A stretch of 39,028 nucleotides of DNA from Methanobacteriota archaeon (GCA_014240255.1 JAAZXG010000010.1:1-39028); one strand, 5' to 3'. Positions 26,220 to 35,272 are shown, numbered from the stretch's first letter. Notes: generated from the letters alone by a model not told the origin. A program made the numbers and translations.

Positions 26220-26784
26220 ACATACCCTCCAGAATGGTTGAGTATAAAGCACCAATCCGTCTTACTTCGGGCTTATTTTTTGATAAATCAATAATGGTAG
26301 ATTCAATACCTGTTGGTTTTTCTCCATCTAAATAATAGCAATTATTCTTAAATATATCTTTAGCCTCTTTTATATTTTTTGCAATTTTCTCTCCATGGAT
26401 ATTCGCACTTGTAGTTATGATAGGACTATCTTTTGCTAAATCATTTGCAGTCTCATTTAATGGTATTCTTATTGCAATATTTCCATTTTTACTAACTCCT
26501 TTTGCAAGTTTCATTTTTGATTTCATTATGAGCGTTACAGGGCCTGGTAGGAAATCAGAAATAATCTTTTCATATTTTGTATTTACTTCACAAAAATCAT
26601 AAATTTCTTTTTTATTATTTAACATAATACTCAGCCCATCACTTTGCTTTCCCTTAATTTCAAAAAGTCTGTCAACAGCAGTTTGATTAAATGGATCACA
26701 TCCCATTCCTAAGACAGTATCAGTTGGATAAATCACAATTTCTCCATTTCGAATTGCTTCTCTAGCCTCTTCGATAGAAATCAT
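26209..26784 (-). CDS. Threonylcarbamoyl-AMP synthase (Sua5/YrdC/YciO family)
   Basis: GEIVIYPTDTVLGMGCDPFNQTAVDRLFEIKGKQSDGLSIML ... PGPVTLIM ... SANIHGE. Confidence 0.9.
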   Translation of the reverse strand: MISIEEAREAIRNGEIVIYPTDTVLGMGCDPFNQTAVDRLFEIKGKQSDGLSIMLNNKKEIYDFCEVNTKYEKIISDFLPGPVTLIMKSKMKLAKGVSKNGNIAIRIPLNETANDLAKDSPIITTSANIHGEKIAKNIKEAKDIFKNNCYYLDGEKPTGIESTIIDLSKNKPEVRRIGALYSTILEGMFEF

Positions 26785-26828
26785 AACTTTTGATGAGAAA
26801 TACGCTAGTTTTAATATCTTTGTATAAA

Positions 26829-27971
26829 TTATCTCTGTTCAATTGGCCTAAAAGTCCGATCAATAGTTCCAACATATCTAGCCCTTGGTCTGATTAATCG
26901 ATTATTCTTATATTGTTCTAAGACATGCGCAGTCCAGCCAGCCACTCTTGACATTGCAAAAAGTGGTGTGAATAAGTCAGTAGGAATATCAAGCCCATAG
27001 AGCAGTGGGGCTGAATAAAAGTCAACGTTTGTGATAATTTCTTTTCTTGCTTTTACTTGTTTTTCAATCTCTTCAGAGATATTAAAAAGCTCCATATCTC
27101 CTCTTTCTTCCCAGAGTTTTTTAGCCATACCCTTGAGATGTGGTTTTCGTGCATCATCTACCTTGTAAACTCGATGTCCAAAACCCATTATTTTTTGCTT
27201 AGTATTTAATGCATTTTCAATAAAAGAAGATGCATTATCCACATTTCCAACTTCAATAATCATTTCCATAGCTTTTTCATTGGCACCACCGTGCAATGGG
27301 CCACTTAGAGTTCCTACTGCCGAAGTTATTGCTGAATGCATATTTGCTAGAGTTCCTGCAGTCACTCTAGCTGAAAATGTAGATGCATTAAAACCGTGAT
27401 CTGCTAATAAAATAAGATAAAGATTCAATGCTTGAACTTGAATAGGTGTTGGTTCTTTTCCATGCAACATTCGCAGGAAATCTTCAGCATGCCCTCTACT
27501 TGGATCTGCTTCAATGAGTGGTAGGCCTTCTCTAAGCCTGTGTATAATTGCAACCGCAGTAGAGATTTGCCCAACTAAACGTAAAGCCTTTGGTGGTAAC
27601 TCATTTAGAGGGACATTCTTTTCAAAGTGTCCTAAACTAGAAACTACAGTTCTTAATGTGCTCATTGGTGAAGTTTTACCCGATAATTCAGTTATTACTT
27701 TGATTACTTCCTTGGGAAGAACTCTCGCTTCACCAATTCTTTTAGTCATTTCATCAAGACGTTCTTTATTTGGTAATTCAGTATCGTAAAGTAGACAAAT
27801 TGTTTCTTCAAAAGTCGTGTCAAATGCTAGATCATCAATATTATATCCGCAATATCTTAGAATGCCTTTTTCGCCATTAACTGAGCTTAATTTAGTGTCG
27901 GCAGCGACGATACCTTCGAGTCCTTTTACAGGTTCAGCAATTGAATCTTTGTTATCTTTTGGTAGTGACAC
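26829..27971 (-). CDS. Citrate synthase
   Basis: LEGIVAADTKLSSVNGEKGILRYCGYNIDDLA, DHGFNASTFSARV, GTLSGPLHGGANEKAM, MGFGHRVYKVDDARKPHLK; GTG start. Confidence 0.93.
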   Translation of the reverse strand: MSLPKDNKDSIAEPVKGLEGIVAADTKLSSVNGEKGILRYCGYNIDDLAFDTTFEETICLLYDTELPNKERLDEMTKRIGEARVLPKEVIKVITELSGKTSPMSTLRTVVSSLGHFEKNVPLNELPPKALRLVGQISTAVAIIHRLREGLPLIEADPSRGHAEDFLRMLHGKEPTPIQVQALNLYLILLADHGFNASTFSARVTAGTLANMHSAITSAVGTLSGPLHGGANEKAMEMIIEVGNVDNASSFIENALNTKQKIMGFGHRVYKVDDARKPHLKGMAKKLWEERGDMELFNISEEIEKQVKARKEIITNVDFYSAPLLYGLDIPTDLFTPLFAMSRVAGWTAHVLEQYKNNRLIRPRARYVGTIDRTFRPIEQR

Positions 27972-28011
27972 GTTTTAAACATAAAGAGTATTATATTTAG
28001 TATTTGCCAAG

Positions 28012-28347
28012 CTATTCTTGTTTGTATTTAGTAACTCTAATTCCAAGTTCGCCCCTTATAGCTGGACGATTCATAATTTCTTTCATTTTATGATTAAATG
28101 CTTCTTCTAAATCTACATTCATTGCAATTGCATGACCTATTATTAAAATCAAAATATCTGCTAATTCTTCAGCTTTTTCAGATTGAGGTTTTCCTTTTGT
28201 GAAACATTCAGCTAATTCACCTAGTTCTTCTATTGTTAGTAATATTCGGTAGGCCATATCATGACCATTATTTTCTTTTTTGCTAAATTCATGCTTATCA
28301 TGGAACTCTTTTACTTTTGCTAGCATGTTAGCATAAGTTTGACTCAT
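28012..28347 (-). CDS. MazG-like nucleotide pyrophosphohydrolase
   Basis: ILLTIEELGELAECFTKGKPQSEKAEELADILILIIGHAIAMNVDLEEAFNHKMKEIMNRP (EExxE...ExxD pattern). Confidence 0.8.
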   Translation of the reverse strand: MSQTYANMLAKVKEFHDKHEFSKKENNGHDMAYRILLTIEELGELAECFTKGKPQSEKAEELADILILIIGHAIAMNVDLEEAFNHKMKEIMNRPAIRGELGIRVTKYKQE

Positions 28348-28383
28348 AGTGTGTTACAAAGGTTAGTCTTTGTTAGCTTTACT

Positions 28384-29313
28384 CTACTGTTTAGTTATTT
28401 TTTCAGCGACTGAAACACAAGCCATAAAATCTTCAGTAGCTTCTCTTAAGCTACCCAAATTTTCAGCTTTGATAGTGGCTTTTAGTTTATTATCAACAAC
28501 TTTTGTTTCAACCCAGCCTATATTTTCAGGTTCGGTTGATTTAGCTACTGAATTAGCAATTATATTTGAATCAAATACGATTTCAAATTCAATTTTATGT
28601 TTAATAATATCACGTATTGCTTTTTGACTGCCACTTCCATATTGAGCGGCTTTTTTCTTTCTGTTTGCGATTTCTTTAGGTAATCCCAGTTTTTGAGCAG
28701 CTTCTCTAAGTGGAACTTTACCTATCTCACCTATACGCTCTTTTTGACTAAATGAATTGGCAGCTTCAATTACATTGTCTGAAAGATAGGGGCAGGAAAG
28801 TTCTAAATTAAATACCTCAGTTATCCTTTTTTCTCTGTCTTTTAACCTTTTATTTAACTCATTAACTTCTTTTGACAAATTAGGGATATTTCCTTCTTTT
28901 CTAAATCTAGCATATCCTCCAAATAGTTCATCTGCGCCCTGACCACACATTAATATTGAATTAGTTGAGTTTTTAGCAGCTATCCAAAATGGTAACATGA
29001 ATTCAACTTCTATAGCTTTCAAGTCAATTTTTTTTTGCATATTAAAACCCTCAACAACCATTTCCTTAGGTTCAATCTCAATAATTGTAAGATCCATACC
29101 AATCATTTCTGCAGCAGTCTTTGCAGCTTCTAAATCGTGTGATTTTGGAGTTCCCACAGCAATAAGCTCAACATCAGTATATTTTTTAGCTAGAAAAGCT
29201 ACTAAAGTCGAATCAATTCCTCCCGAAAAAGAGACCGTAATAGCCTTGTTACATGTATCTTTTACTGCAATATCAATAGCATTACAAAGTATTTCCAGAC
29301 GTTTGTTTTTCAT
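28384..29313 (-). CDS. Asparagine synthase-like protein (synthetase domain only, no GATase domain)
   Basis: AITVSFSGGIDSTLVAFLAKKY (PP-loop) and ILMCGQGADELFGGYARF; ORF begins directly at the PP-loop domain. Confidence 0.82.
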   Translation of the reverse strand: MKNKRLEILCNAIDIAVKDTCNKAITVSFSGGIDSTLVAFLAKKYTDVELIAVGTPKSHDLEAAKTAAEMIGMDLTIIEIEPKEMVVEGFNMQKKIDLKAIEVEFMLPFWIAAKNSTNSILMCGQGADELFGGYARFRKEGNIPNLSKEVNELNKRLKDREKRITEVFNLELSCPYLSDNVIEAANSFSQKERIGEIGKVPLREAAQKLGLPKEIANRKKKAAQYGSGSQKAIRDIIKHKIEFEIVFDSNIIANSVAKSTEPENIGWVETKVVDNKLKATIKAENLGSLREATEDFMACVSVAEKITKQ

Positions 29314-29864
29314 TATGAAGCAATGCCACTTTCTGTCATGAATATTTTTAATTCCTTCAAAGCTTTTTTAGCTTTTGCCTCACTAATAATGTCTGTAACA
29401 ATTAATACTCCTGATTGAAAAATAATAAAACTAGCATCAGGTTTGTCCATTCTTAATACTAATCCTTGGAAGCGGAGTGGGTCATATTCAGCACCAGGTA
29501 TTGCTAGAGCCATAGCTTTTAGATCAACTATTTTACCAATATTTTCTTTAACTACCATGTTTTCTAATTTAGTAGCTCTTTTTGTACTAACTTTTGAATC
29601 AATAGTTTTTACTAATTCTTTTAACTTCGTCATGATATCCTTACCTTCATTCAGAGTAGTTACACCAGTTATCAAGGCTTTCCCATTGCTGAATAATACG
29701 CCTGCTGCTTTTTTCGAACTATTAGTATCCATTTCAATAATGACTGAAGGATTACCTGAACTAGAATATCTAGCGTTAGGTAACTCAGTTGCTAATGTGA
29801 TTAATTCTAGTTCCTTTCCGAGATGGGATACTGCAATTACATTTTCAACTTTGATGTTACTCAC
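29313..29864 (-). CDS. tbp: TATA-box-binding protein with divergent first repeat
   Basis: Two-repeat TBP fold: IKVENVIAVSHLGKELELITLATELPNARY... and LENMVVKENIGKIVDLKAMALAIPGAEYDPLRFQGLVLRMDKPDASFIIFQSG; GTG start. Confidence 0.88.
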   Translation of the reverse strand: MSNIKVENVIAVSHLGKELELITLATELPNARYSSSGNPSVIIEMDTNSSKKAAGVLFSNGKALITGVTTLNEGKDIMTKLKELVKTIDSKVSTKRATKLENMVVKENIGKIVDLKAMALAIPGAEYDPLRFQGLVLRMDKPDASFIIFQSGVLIVTDIISEAKAKKALKELKIFMTESGIAS

Positions 29865-29901
29865 AAATTATTCAAAACAGGCAAGTTTAATAGCTTAACC
29901 T

Positions 29902-30906
29902 TCAAGCAAATTCATCAAAAGGATAGGGTTCTGGGTCCCTTTTTCCCATTAATATTTGGGTTTCTGGAACTGTTAGTAATGGTATCGGCCATGTTGGCCC
30001 ATCTTCAATTGCCAGCCTAGGGCATGCTGTAATAACTGCAGCATCGATTCCTAATCCCAATAATTGGTCATGAGATTGGTGCATGCTTCCAATCATAATA
30101 GTTTCTTTTCCATTTTCAATTAGTAATTCTTCAATTTTATCGGCTAATTCTATCCTTTTTTGTCCAATTTGGTTTGAGAAAAGTATGGCCCACCTTTTTG
30201 CATTAGTAGCTACAGACATAGCTGCATATCGCTGTTTTAAGAAAGGTCTAGGATCGGCTATAGTCACAGTGCCATTATGAGGTTCTAGGCATGCAACTGG
30301 TTTGCCTGTTGAGAGAGCGACAGTCAATGGATGAAATAATCCAGTTCCAATGTATAGATATCCGTCCACGTTTAATTTTCTAGCAGCAGATGAATTACAA
30401 CCTAAAAGTTGTCCTGCAGCAGCTAACCTTGGACCGCCAGTAGTTACACTGGTATCAAATCCTTCTTTTTCTAGTATTTTTCCGGCACTATCAATCATAT
30501 GTAGATGTTGAGCTGTAGTAACTACTCCAATTTTTTGAGGAAGTATTTTCTTCAATTCATTTATTGCCTTTTTACTAAGTGACAATTTTCCCGTGTGCCT
30601 TACGGGAACAAAAAAAGTGGGAACTGCGTAGAATTCAGAATGGTAAGGCATAGGTAAATGTCCCATATGAATTAAGGCATCTGCTCCAATTTCTTCTAAA
30701 GGTCTATCAGCCAAATCACAAGCACCATATGTTGGTTCACCCCATAGTACGACTTTGGCTTCCGTCAATTTAGTTACAAATGTTACTATTTCATGAGATT
30801 TTGTTTTTAATCCATCTGGAACTTGGATTCCAATTCTTTTTTTTCCTTTGAGTTTTAGGCAAACCTCTTCTATTCCAGGTTTCCAATCAAATGTTATTTC
30901 ACTCAT
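29902..30906 (-). CDS. dph2: Diphthamide biosynthesis radical enzyme Dph2
   Basis: RIGIQVPDGLKTKSHEIVTF, LWGEPTYGACDLADRPLEEIGADALIHMGHLPMP, cysteines in YGACD, VACLEPHNG and ITACPRLAIED. Confidence 0.92.
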   Translation of the reverse strand: MSEITFDWKPGIEEVCLKLKGKKRIGIQVPDGLKTKSHEIVTFVTKLTEAKVVLWGEPTYGACDLADRPLEEIGADALIHMGHLPMPYHSEFYAVPTFFVPVRHTGKLSLSKKAINELKKILPQKIGVVTTAQHLHMIDSAGKILEKEGFDTSVTTGGPRLAAAGQLLGCNSSAARKLNVDGYLYIGTGLFHPLTVALSTGKPVACLEPHNGTVTIADPRPFLKQRYAAMSVATNAKRWAILFSNQIGQKRIELADKIEELLIENGKETIMIGSMHQSHDQLLGLGIDAAVITACPRLAIEDGPTWPIPLLTVPETQILMGKRDPEPYPFDEFA

Positions 30907-30953
30907 CTACTAATATGGTCCTTCTGATATAGGATATAATAATATTGTTTGGA

Positions 30954-31292
30954 CTATTTTAGTATAATAAGGTTTAATTCTAATAATTTTTCAAGAAATA
31001 TTTGCACTCTACTAGCTGCAGGTGCTACTTCTTCTCCAAATCGCGAGTCAAATGCATCCACAATGTCTTTAACTGAATTTTCACCATTACATAGTTCCCA
31101 AATAAGAGTAGTATATTTGTCAAGGGGCCTTTTGATTATTTCTGGACCTCCTATTCTATCATGAAACCATTTTTCTATTGATCCAAAATATTTAGGATAA
31201 GTTATTACCACTATATCGCCATCACTGTTTGAACTTATTTTAGGGTCTGGATTCTTAGTTGGTTTTTTTAATAAAATCTCGCTCTTTTTCAT
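30954..31292 (-). CDS. PqqD-like protein (peptide chaperone/RRE fold)
   Basis: LDKYTTLIWELCNGENSVKDIVDAFDSRFGEEVAPAASRVQIFLEKLLELNLIIL. ORF-track N-terminus (31293-31454) is out of frame with the true upstream small gene; start reassigned to MKKSEILLKK. Confidence 0.75.
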   Translation of the reverse strand: MKKSEILLKKPTKNPDPKISSNSDGDIVVITYPKYFGSIEKWFHDRIGGPEIIKRPLDKYTTLIWELCNGENSVKDIVDAFDSRFGEEVAPAASRVQIFLEKLLELNLIILK

Positions 31293-31462
31293 AATTTTTC
31301 CATTCCTATTATCATTACAACCAAAGTTGCAGCACCACCTATTGCAGCATATCTTATAGCTAATTTCTGATCTTGCCATACAAAACGTGAGACCCATACA
31401 AGCCACCCACACACTAAGGCGGTAATGAGCATAATTCCAAAAATGATAGTCCACCAGTTCAC
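31289..31462 (-). CDS. Small membrane protein, 57 aa, coupled to PqqD-like gene
   Basis: VNWWTIIFGIMLITALVCGWLVWVSRFVWQDQKLAIRYAAIGGAATLVVMIIGMEKL; ATGA overlap with the PqqD-like start; below ORF-track cutoff. Confidence 0.65.
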   Translation of the reverse strand: MNWWTIIFGIMLITALVCGWLVWVSRFVWQDQKLAIRYAAIGGAATLVVMIIGMEKL

Positions 31463-31492
31463 AATGTCTTATTGGTTGGGATTAATTAGTGG

Positions 31493-31565
31493 TAGCCCCG
31501 CCAGGATTCGAACCTGGGTCTCAAGATCCAGAGTCTCAAATGATGGACCGCTACACTACGGGGCT
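31493..31565 (-). tRNA. tRNA-Gln (anticodon CTG)
   Basis: AGCCCCGTAGTGTAGCGGTCCATCATTTGAGACTCTGGATCTTGAGACCCAGGTTCGAATCCTGGCGGGGCTA: 7-bp acceptor AGCCCCG/CGGGGCT, T arm CCAGG-TTCGAAT-CCTGG, anticodon loop CTCTGGA; CCA not fully encoded. Confidence 0.9.
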
Positions 31566-31619
31566 GAACAATGTTCAGCTTGGTTCGGTCCATAAAAAAA
31601 CGTTGGTATTTGGATTCAC

Positions 31620-31925
31620 TTAATTTTCGTCATAAAATTCATCATCTTCATCTTCGAATTTGAATTCTGTAGTTTCATTATTAGATAATTCTATTTTTTC
31701 TGGAAAATATCTCAATATAATAACGTCATCTAGGTCCTGCACCCATCTATATGGTATGATTATATTTTCACTGTCTTTAACAAGTCGGGGTGTAGTCCCC
31801 GTAATTAATAATGCGGAAATTACACGTTGTGTTGTGTCAAGTAACACATCATGAACAACACCTAAACGTTGTCCTTTTCTTGTATAAACCGTCAGTCCAG
31901 CTAGTCTTGAGGCTTCATTAAGCAC
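31620..31925 (-). CDS. PRC-barrel domain protein
   Basis: LNEASRLAGLTVYTRKGQRLGVVHDVLLDTTQRVISALLITG...IIIPYRWVQDLDDVIILR. Confidence 0.8.
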   Translation of the reverse strand: MLNEASRLAGLTVYTRKGQRLGVVHDVLLDTTQRVISALLITGTTPRLVKDSENIIIPYRWVQDLDDVIILRYFPEKIELSNNETTEFKFEDEDDEFYDEN

Positions 31926-32023
31926 AGTTGGTTATCGGGTCTCCATATAATTATTTTGCTCTTGAATAATATGTTAGTAATTGGTAATAGACTATAAATA
32001 GAGGCCAAAAGTGAAGCGGATGC

Positions 32024-32215
32024 ATGGGTAGAGTAAGGCCAACATACATCAAACGCGTAGCTATAGAATTAGTTAGGAATCATCCGGAGAGGTTTACTGA
32101 GGATTTTGATCATAATAAATTAGTCGTAGGAGAATTAACAGATGTGGAAAGTTTAACTATGCGTAATAGAATTACAGGTTATGTAACTCGTTATCGGAAA
32201 CAGGAACAGAATTGA
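32024..32215 (+). CDS. rps17e: 30S ribosomal protein S17e
   Basis: MGRVRPTYIKRVAIELVRNHPERFTEDFDHNKLVV...RNRITGYVTRY is S17e; TATA-like actataaata about 28 bp upstream. Confidence 0.95.
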   Translation: MGRVRPTYIKRVAIELVRNHPERFTEDFDHNKLVVGELTDVESLTMRNRITGYVTRYRKQEQN

Positions 32216-33501
32216 GCCATTATGATGTTTTAGTTGAGGGCGCAGGCCCCGCTGGAGCAACTGCAGCTTATTATTTGGCTAAACAAGGGAAAAAAGTAGC
32301 ATTAGTAGATAGGGCTAAGTTCCCTCGTGAGAAAGCTTGTGGCGGAGGTTTGTGCGTTCATATTGAAGAATTTGATCATATAATCTCTAATTGGGATGAC
32401 TTTCTTGAATCTAAATGTTTTCGCGGAATAGTTTATGGTCCTGATTTCACACCAGTAGATTATGTTAGTGAAAAGCCTTTCTTTTACAATATCCGTCGTT
32501 TAAAATTTGATAATACTTTAGTAGAATATGCTGTTGCTGAAGGTGCCACTTTGATTGAGGGCATAGCCGTAAAGAGTTTTGAAGTAAAAACAGATAAGGT
32601 TATAACTAAATTAAGAAATGGTGATGAACTGACAAGTGATGTAATAATTGGTGCTGGAGGTTCTTTTGACATGGTTTCTCGCAGGATTAGAGAAATAGAA
32701 AATATGCCAATGAAATGGAAAGATGAAGATATTGCAACTGCACTTTATTTTGAAGTTGAAGTAGGTAGAGAATATATGGACCGAGTATATGGTAAAGAGC
32801 GCGTTTCAATGGCTCATATAAAATACCAGAATTTGGATGGCTATGGCTGGTCATTTTCTAAAGATACAGTTCTTAATGTTGGAATAGGATGCCCTCGTTC
32901 TATTATTAAGAAACTTAAGAAAGATAATCCTAAATGGGATGAACGTCAATATTTGCTTGATTATGTAGATACTTTGAAGGATCAAGGCTGGTTCCCTAAA
33001 GATATAGAAGTTAATCGGAAGATGATTGCAGGTTCAAATATTCCTGTAGGAATGGGAATGAAATGTACTGTTGGAGATAGAATGTTAGTTATTGGTGATG
33101 CTGGCGGTTTTGTTTCACCATTATCTGGTGAAGGCTTGTATTATGCTTTGGATTCAGGCCGTATTGCAGCAGAATCATTAGATGCCTTATTCAAAGAGGG
33201 CGCATTTGATAAACAGTCTATGATGCTTTATCACAATGCTTGGAGTGGTAAATGGGGAGATGATTTGGAATGGTTAAAAGTTGGTTGGCATTTACTAATG
33301 GTTATGCCGAATAGTTTAATCAAATATGCTGCCTTAGATGAAGAAACAAAAGAATTTTTTACACATATGTTTGTTGGCTCAATGCCAGCTTCAAAGATTA
33401 AGAATAAGGTATTAGCCCTTATTGCAAAGGGTGCTTTGAAGCATGATTTTTTGAGTCATGTCATTGGTAAACATGAGCAAGTACCGTCAATTTCTAATTA
33501 A
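32212..33501 (+). CDS. Geranylgeranyl reductase family FAD-dependent oxidoreductase
   Basis: YDVLVEGAGPAGATAAYYLAKQGKKVALVDRAKFPREKACGGGL; IGDAGGFVSPLSGEGLYYALDSGRIAAE; TTG start. Confidence 0.9.
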   Translation: MSHYDVLVEGAGPAGATAAYYLAKQGKKVALVDRAKFPREKACGGGLCVHIEEFDHIISNWDDFLESKCFRGIVYGPDFTPVDYVSEKPFFYNIRRLKFDNTLVEYAVAEGATLIEGIAVKSFEVKTDKVITKLRNGDELTSDVIIGAGGSFDMVSRRIREIENMPMKWKDEDIATALYFEVEVGREYMDRVYGKERVSMAHIKYQNLDGYGWSFSKDTVLNVGIGCPRSIIKKLKKDNPKWDERQYLLDYVDTLKDQGWFPKDIEVNRKMIAGSNIPVGMGMKCTVGDRMLVIGDAGGFVSPLSGEGLYYALDSGRIAAESLDALFKEGAFDKQSMMLYHNAWSGKWGDDLEWLKVGWHLLMVMPNSLIKYAALDEETKEFFTHMFVGSMPASKIKNKVLALIAKGALKHDFLSHVIGKHEQVPSISN

Positions 33502-33541
33502 TTTAATTGATGTGGAAAGGCTTTAAGAACTAACATACAGA

Positions 33542-34573
33542 ATGCGTCATATGCCTTCAGCTGATGAGGACTGGGATGATGAAGAGTGGGATGATGAAGA
33601 GTGGGATGATGATTCCGATTCAGGCACTAAACTTATTGTTTTTACGAATCTGAGAATAGCGATTGGAGTTTCACTAGTTATTCTATTACTGATTTGTTCT
33701 ATGACTTTCACTAACTTTGGTTTTTATTCAGGTGCAGGAACTCTTACACTTCTTATTGATGTCAATGAAGGTAAAGATGAGAATGATGTAACATTCACTT
33801 TTAGTGTTTTTGCAGCATCTCCAGCTTTTGGTAAACTGGCTAAAGAAGGTAGTTACAAAGTTATTGTCACACCAAGTTCAGTAGAATATTATGATGGCCC
33901 TATCCAAGTATCTCAAGGTTCATTTTCATTAGATGGTAGTGGTAAAACTTCAGTTTCGATATCATATTCAGACTTATTTGAAATGAATGGAAATTATATG
34001 GTTGAAATCGAGCTTGGTGGTCAGAAAGCTACAGATTCCGTAAATCTTAATAAATTTGCAGAAAGTGCGCTGTTTGACCTAGTTCTTTTCGATGGTAGTG
34101 AACCTATCGACAAAGATTCAGAGGGAATTATAACGAATTTACATTTCCTTAGTGAGATACTCAATAGAGAAGATTCTAGTTCAGATGAGTCAATCATGGT
34201 AGTACCATCTGTTAGTGGCCAAATTACAGTTTACCATTCAGAAGAGATATTTGAATCTGGAAAAGGTGAAGATTATTGGGATAATGATGCTTCTCGTGAT
34301 CCAGTTTCAGTTGAGGTTATTGATTTTGAATTCTCAGGTGATCAAATGAAGTTTATTTATCAATCAGGTAATATTGAAGCTGGTGCAGCTTTCAATCCCG
34401 TTCTTTTTGATATAGATGAAATATATGGAAATGAAGGTAGTGGAGACTATGCACTTACAATAGAATTCACTAATAATTTAGGGACCGATAATTCTCCTAA
34501 ATATGGTCAAAGTACTTGGAAATGGTTTCATATCTGTGATGTGAAAGACGGTGCTTGTGATGGTAATAAATAA
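33542..34573 (+). CDS. Single-pass membrane protein with acidic DDEEW-repeat N-terminus, unknown function
   Basis: ADEDWDDEEWDDEEWDDDSDSG followed by TM and an extracytoplasmic beta-rich region. Confidence 0.6.
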   Translation: MRHMPSADEDWDDEEWDDEEWDDDSDSGTKLIVFTNLRIAIGVSLVILLLICSMTFTNFGFYSGAGTLTLLIDVNEGKDENDVTFTFSVFAASPAFGKLAKEGSYKVIVTPSSVEYYDGPIQVSQGSFSLDGSGKTSVSISYSDLFEMNGNYMVEIELGGQKATDSVNLNKFAESALFDLVLFDGSEPIDKDSEGIITNLHFLSEILNREDSSSDESIMVVPSVSGQITVYHSEEIFESGKGEDYWDNDASRDPVSVEVIDFEFSGDQMKFIYQSGNIEAGAAFNPVLFDIDEIYGNEGSGDYALTIEFTNNLGTDNSPKYGQSTWKWFHICDVKDGACDGNK

Positions 34574-34574
34574 T

Positions 34575-35252
34575 CTAGAAATCTCTCATTTTAGTAACTA
34601 AAAACCATAAATTCCATATTCCATCTTCCCAAGTATTTAGTTTTACTTCACCAACTCTTGCATGAAATGGTACTGGTATCTCTATTGCTCTTAGTCCCCG
34701 TTTAAAGGCTTCAATCTTAAATTCTTCAGAAAGAGGCATTCCATCACTTGTTAATTTTACTTTTGAAATAACTTCTTTTTTGAATACCCACATACCGCTC
34801 TGTGAATCTTTGATATTAATTCCGTGAAATAGATTAGTTCCAAATGTTAAACCCCAATTACCTATCTTATGTGTAATTGACATTGCATCTTTGTCCATTC
34901 TATCCAATCTATTACAGGTTACATAATCCAAATTATTATTAATTAGGAACGCAAGAACGTGAGGTATCTTATCTGCAGGATATGTTGTATCTCCATCAAT
35001 TGTAGCTACATAATCAGTGTCTACTAAACTGAAGCCAGTTTTGTATGCTCTTCCATAACCTTTACGAGGTTCATTATGAACAATCGCACCTCGTTTCTTA
35101 GCTTCTTCAGCAGTATTATCGGTTGAATTTCCATCAATAATTAGAACTTTTACATCTAACCAAGATAAATTACGTGGAATTTGATCAATAGTGGGACCTA
35201 TAGATTCCCCTTCATTTAATGTAGGAATAATTACAGTCAAGCTTATGCCCAT
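34575..35252 (-). CDS. Family 2 glycosyltransferase (dolichyl-phosphate glycosyltransferase-like)
   Basis: LTVIIPTLNEGESIGPTIDQIP...VLIIDGNSTDNTAEEAKKRGA...GYGRAYKTGF...VATIDGDTTYPADKIP. Confidence 0.88.
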   Translation of the reverse strand: MGISLTVIIPTLNEGESIGPTIDQIPRNLSWLDVKVLIIDGNSTDNTAEEAKKRGAIVHNEPRKGYGRAYKTGFSLVDTDYVATIDGDTTYPADKIPHVLAFLINNNLDYVTCNRLDRMDKDAMSITHKIGNWGLTFGTNLFHGINIKDSQSGMWVFKKEVISKVKLTSDGMPLSEEFKIEAFKRGLRAIEIPVPFHARVGEVKLNTWEDGIWNLWFLVTKMRDF

Positions 35253-35272
35253 ACTAGGGTTTATGGAGGTCT

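Noticed and set aside
29443-29898. 151-aa + strand ORF
   Set aside because: Antisense to tbp, which has clear homology motifs.
31293-31454. N-terminal extension of the 166-aa ORF-track protein
   Set aside because: Cys-rich, implausible sequence; the same DNA in another frame encodes a sensible TM small protein ending exactly at the PqqD-like start.
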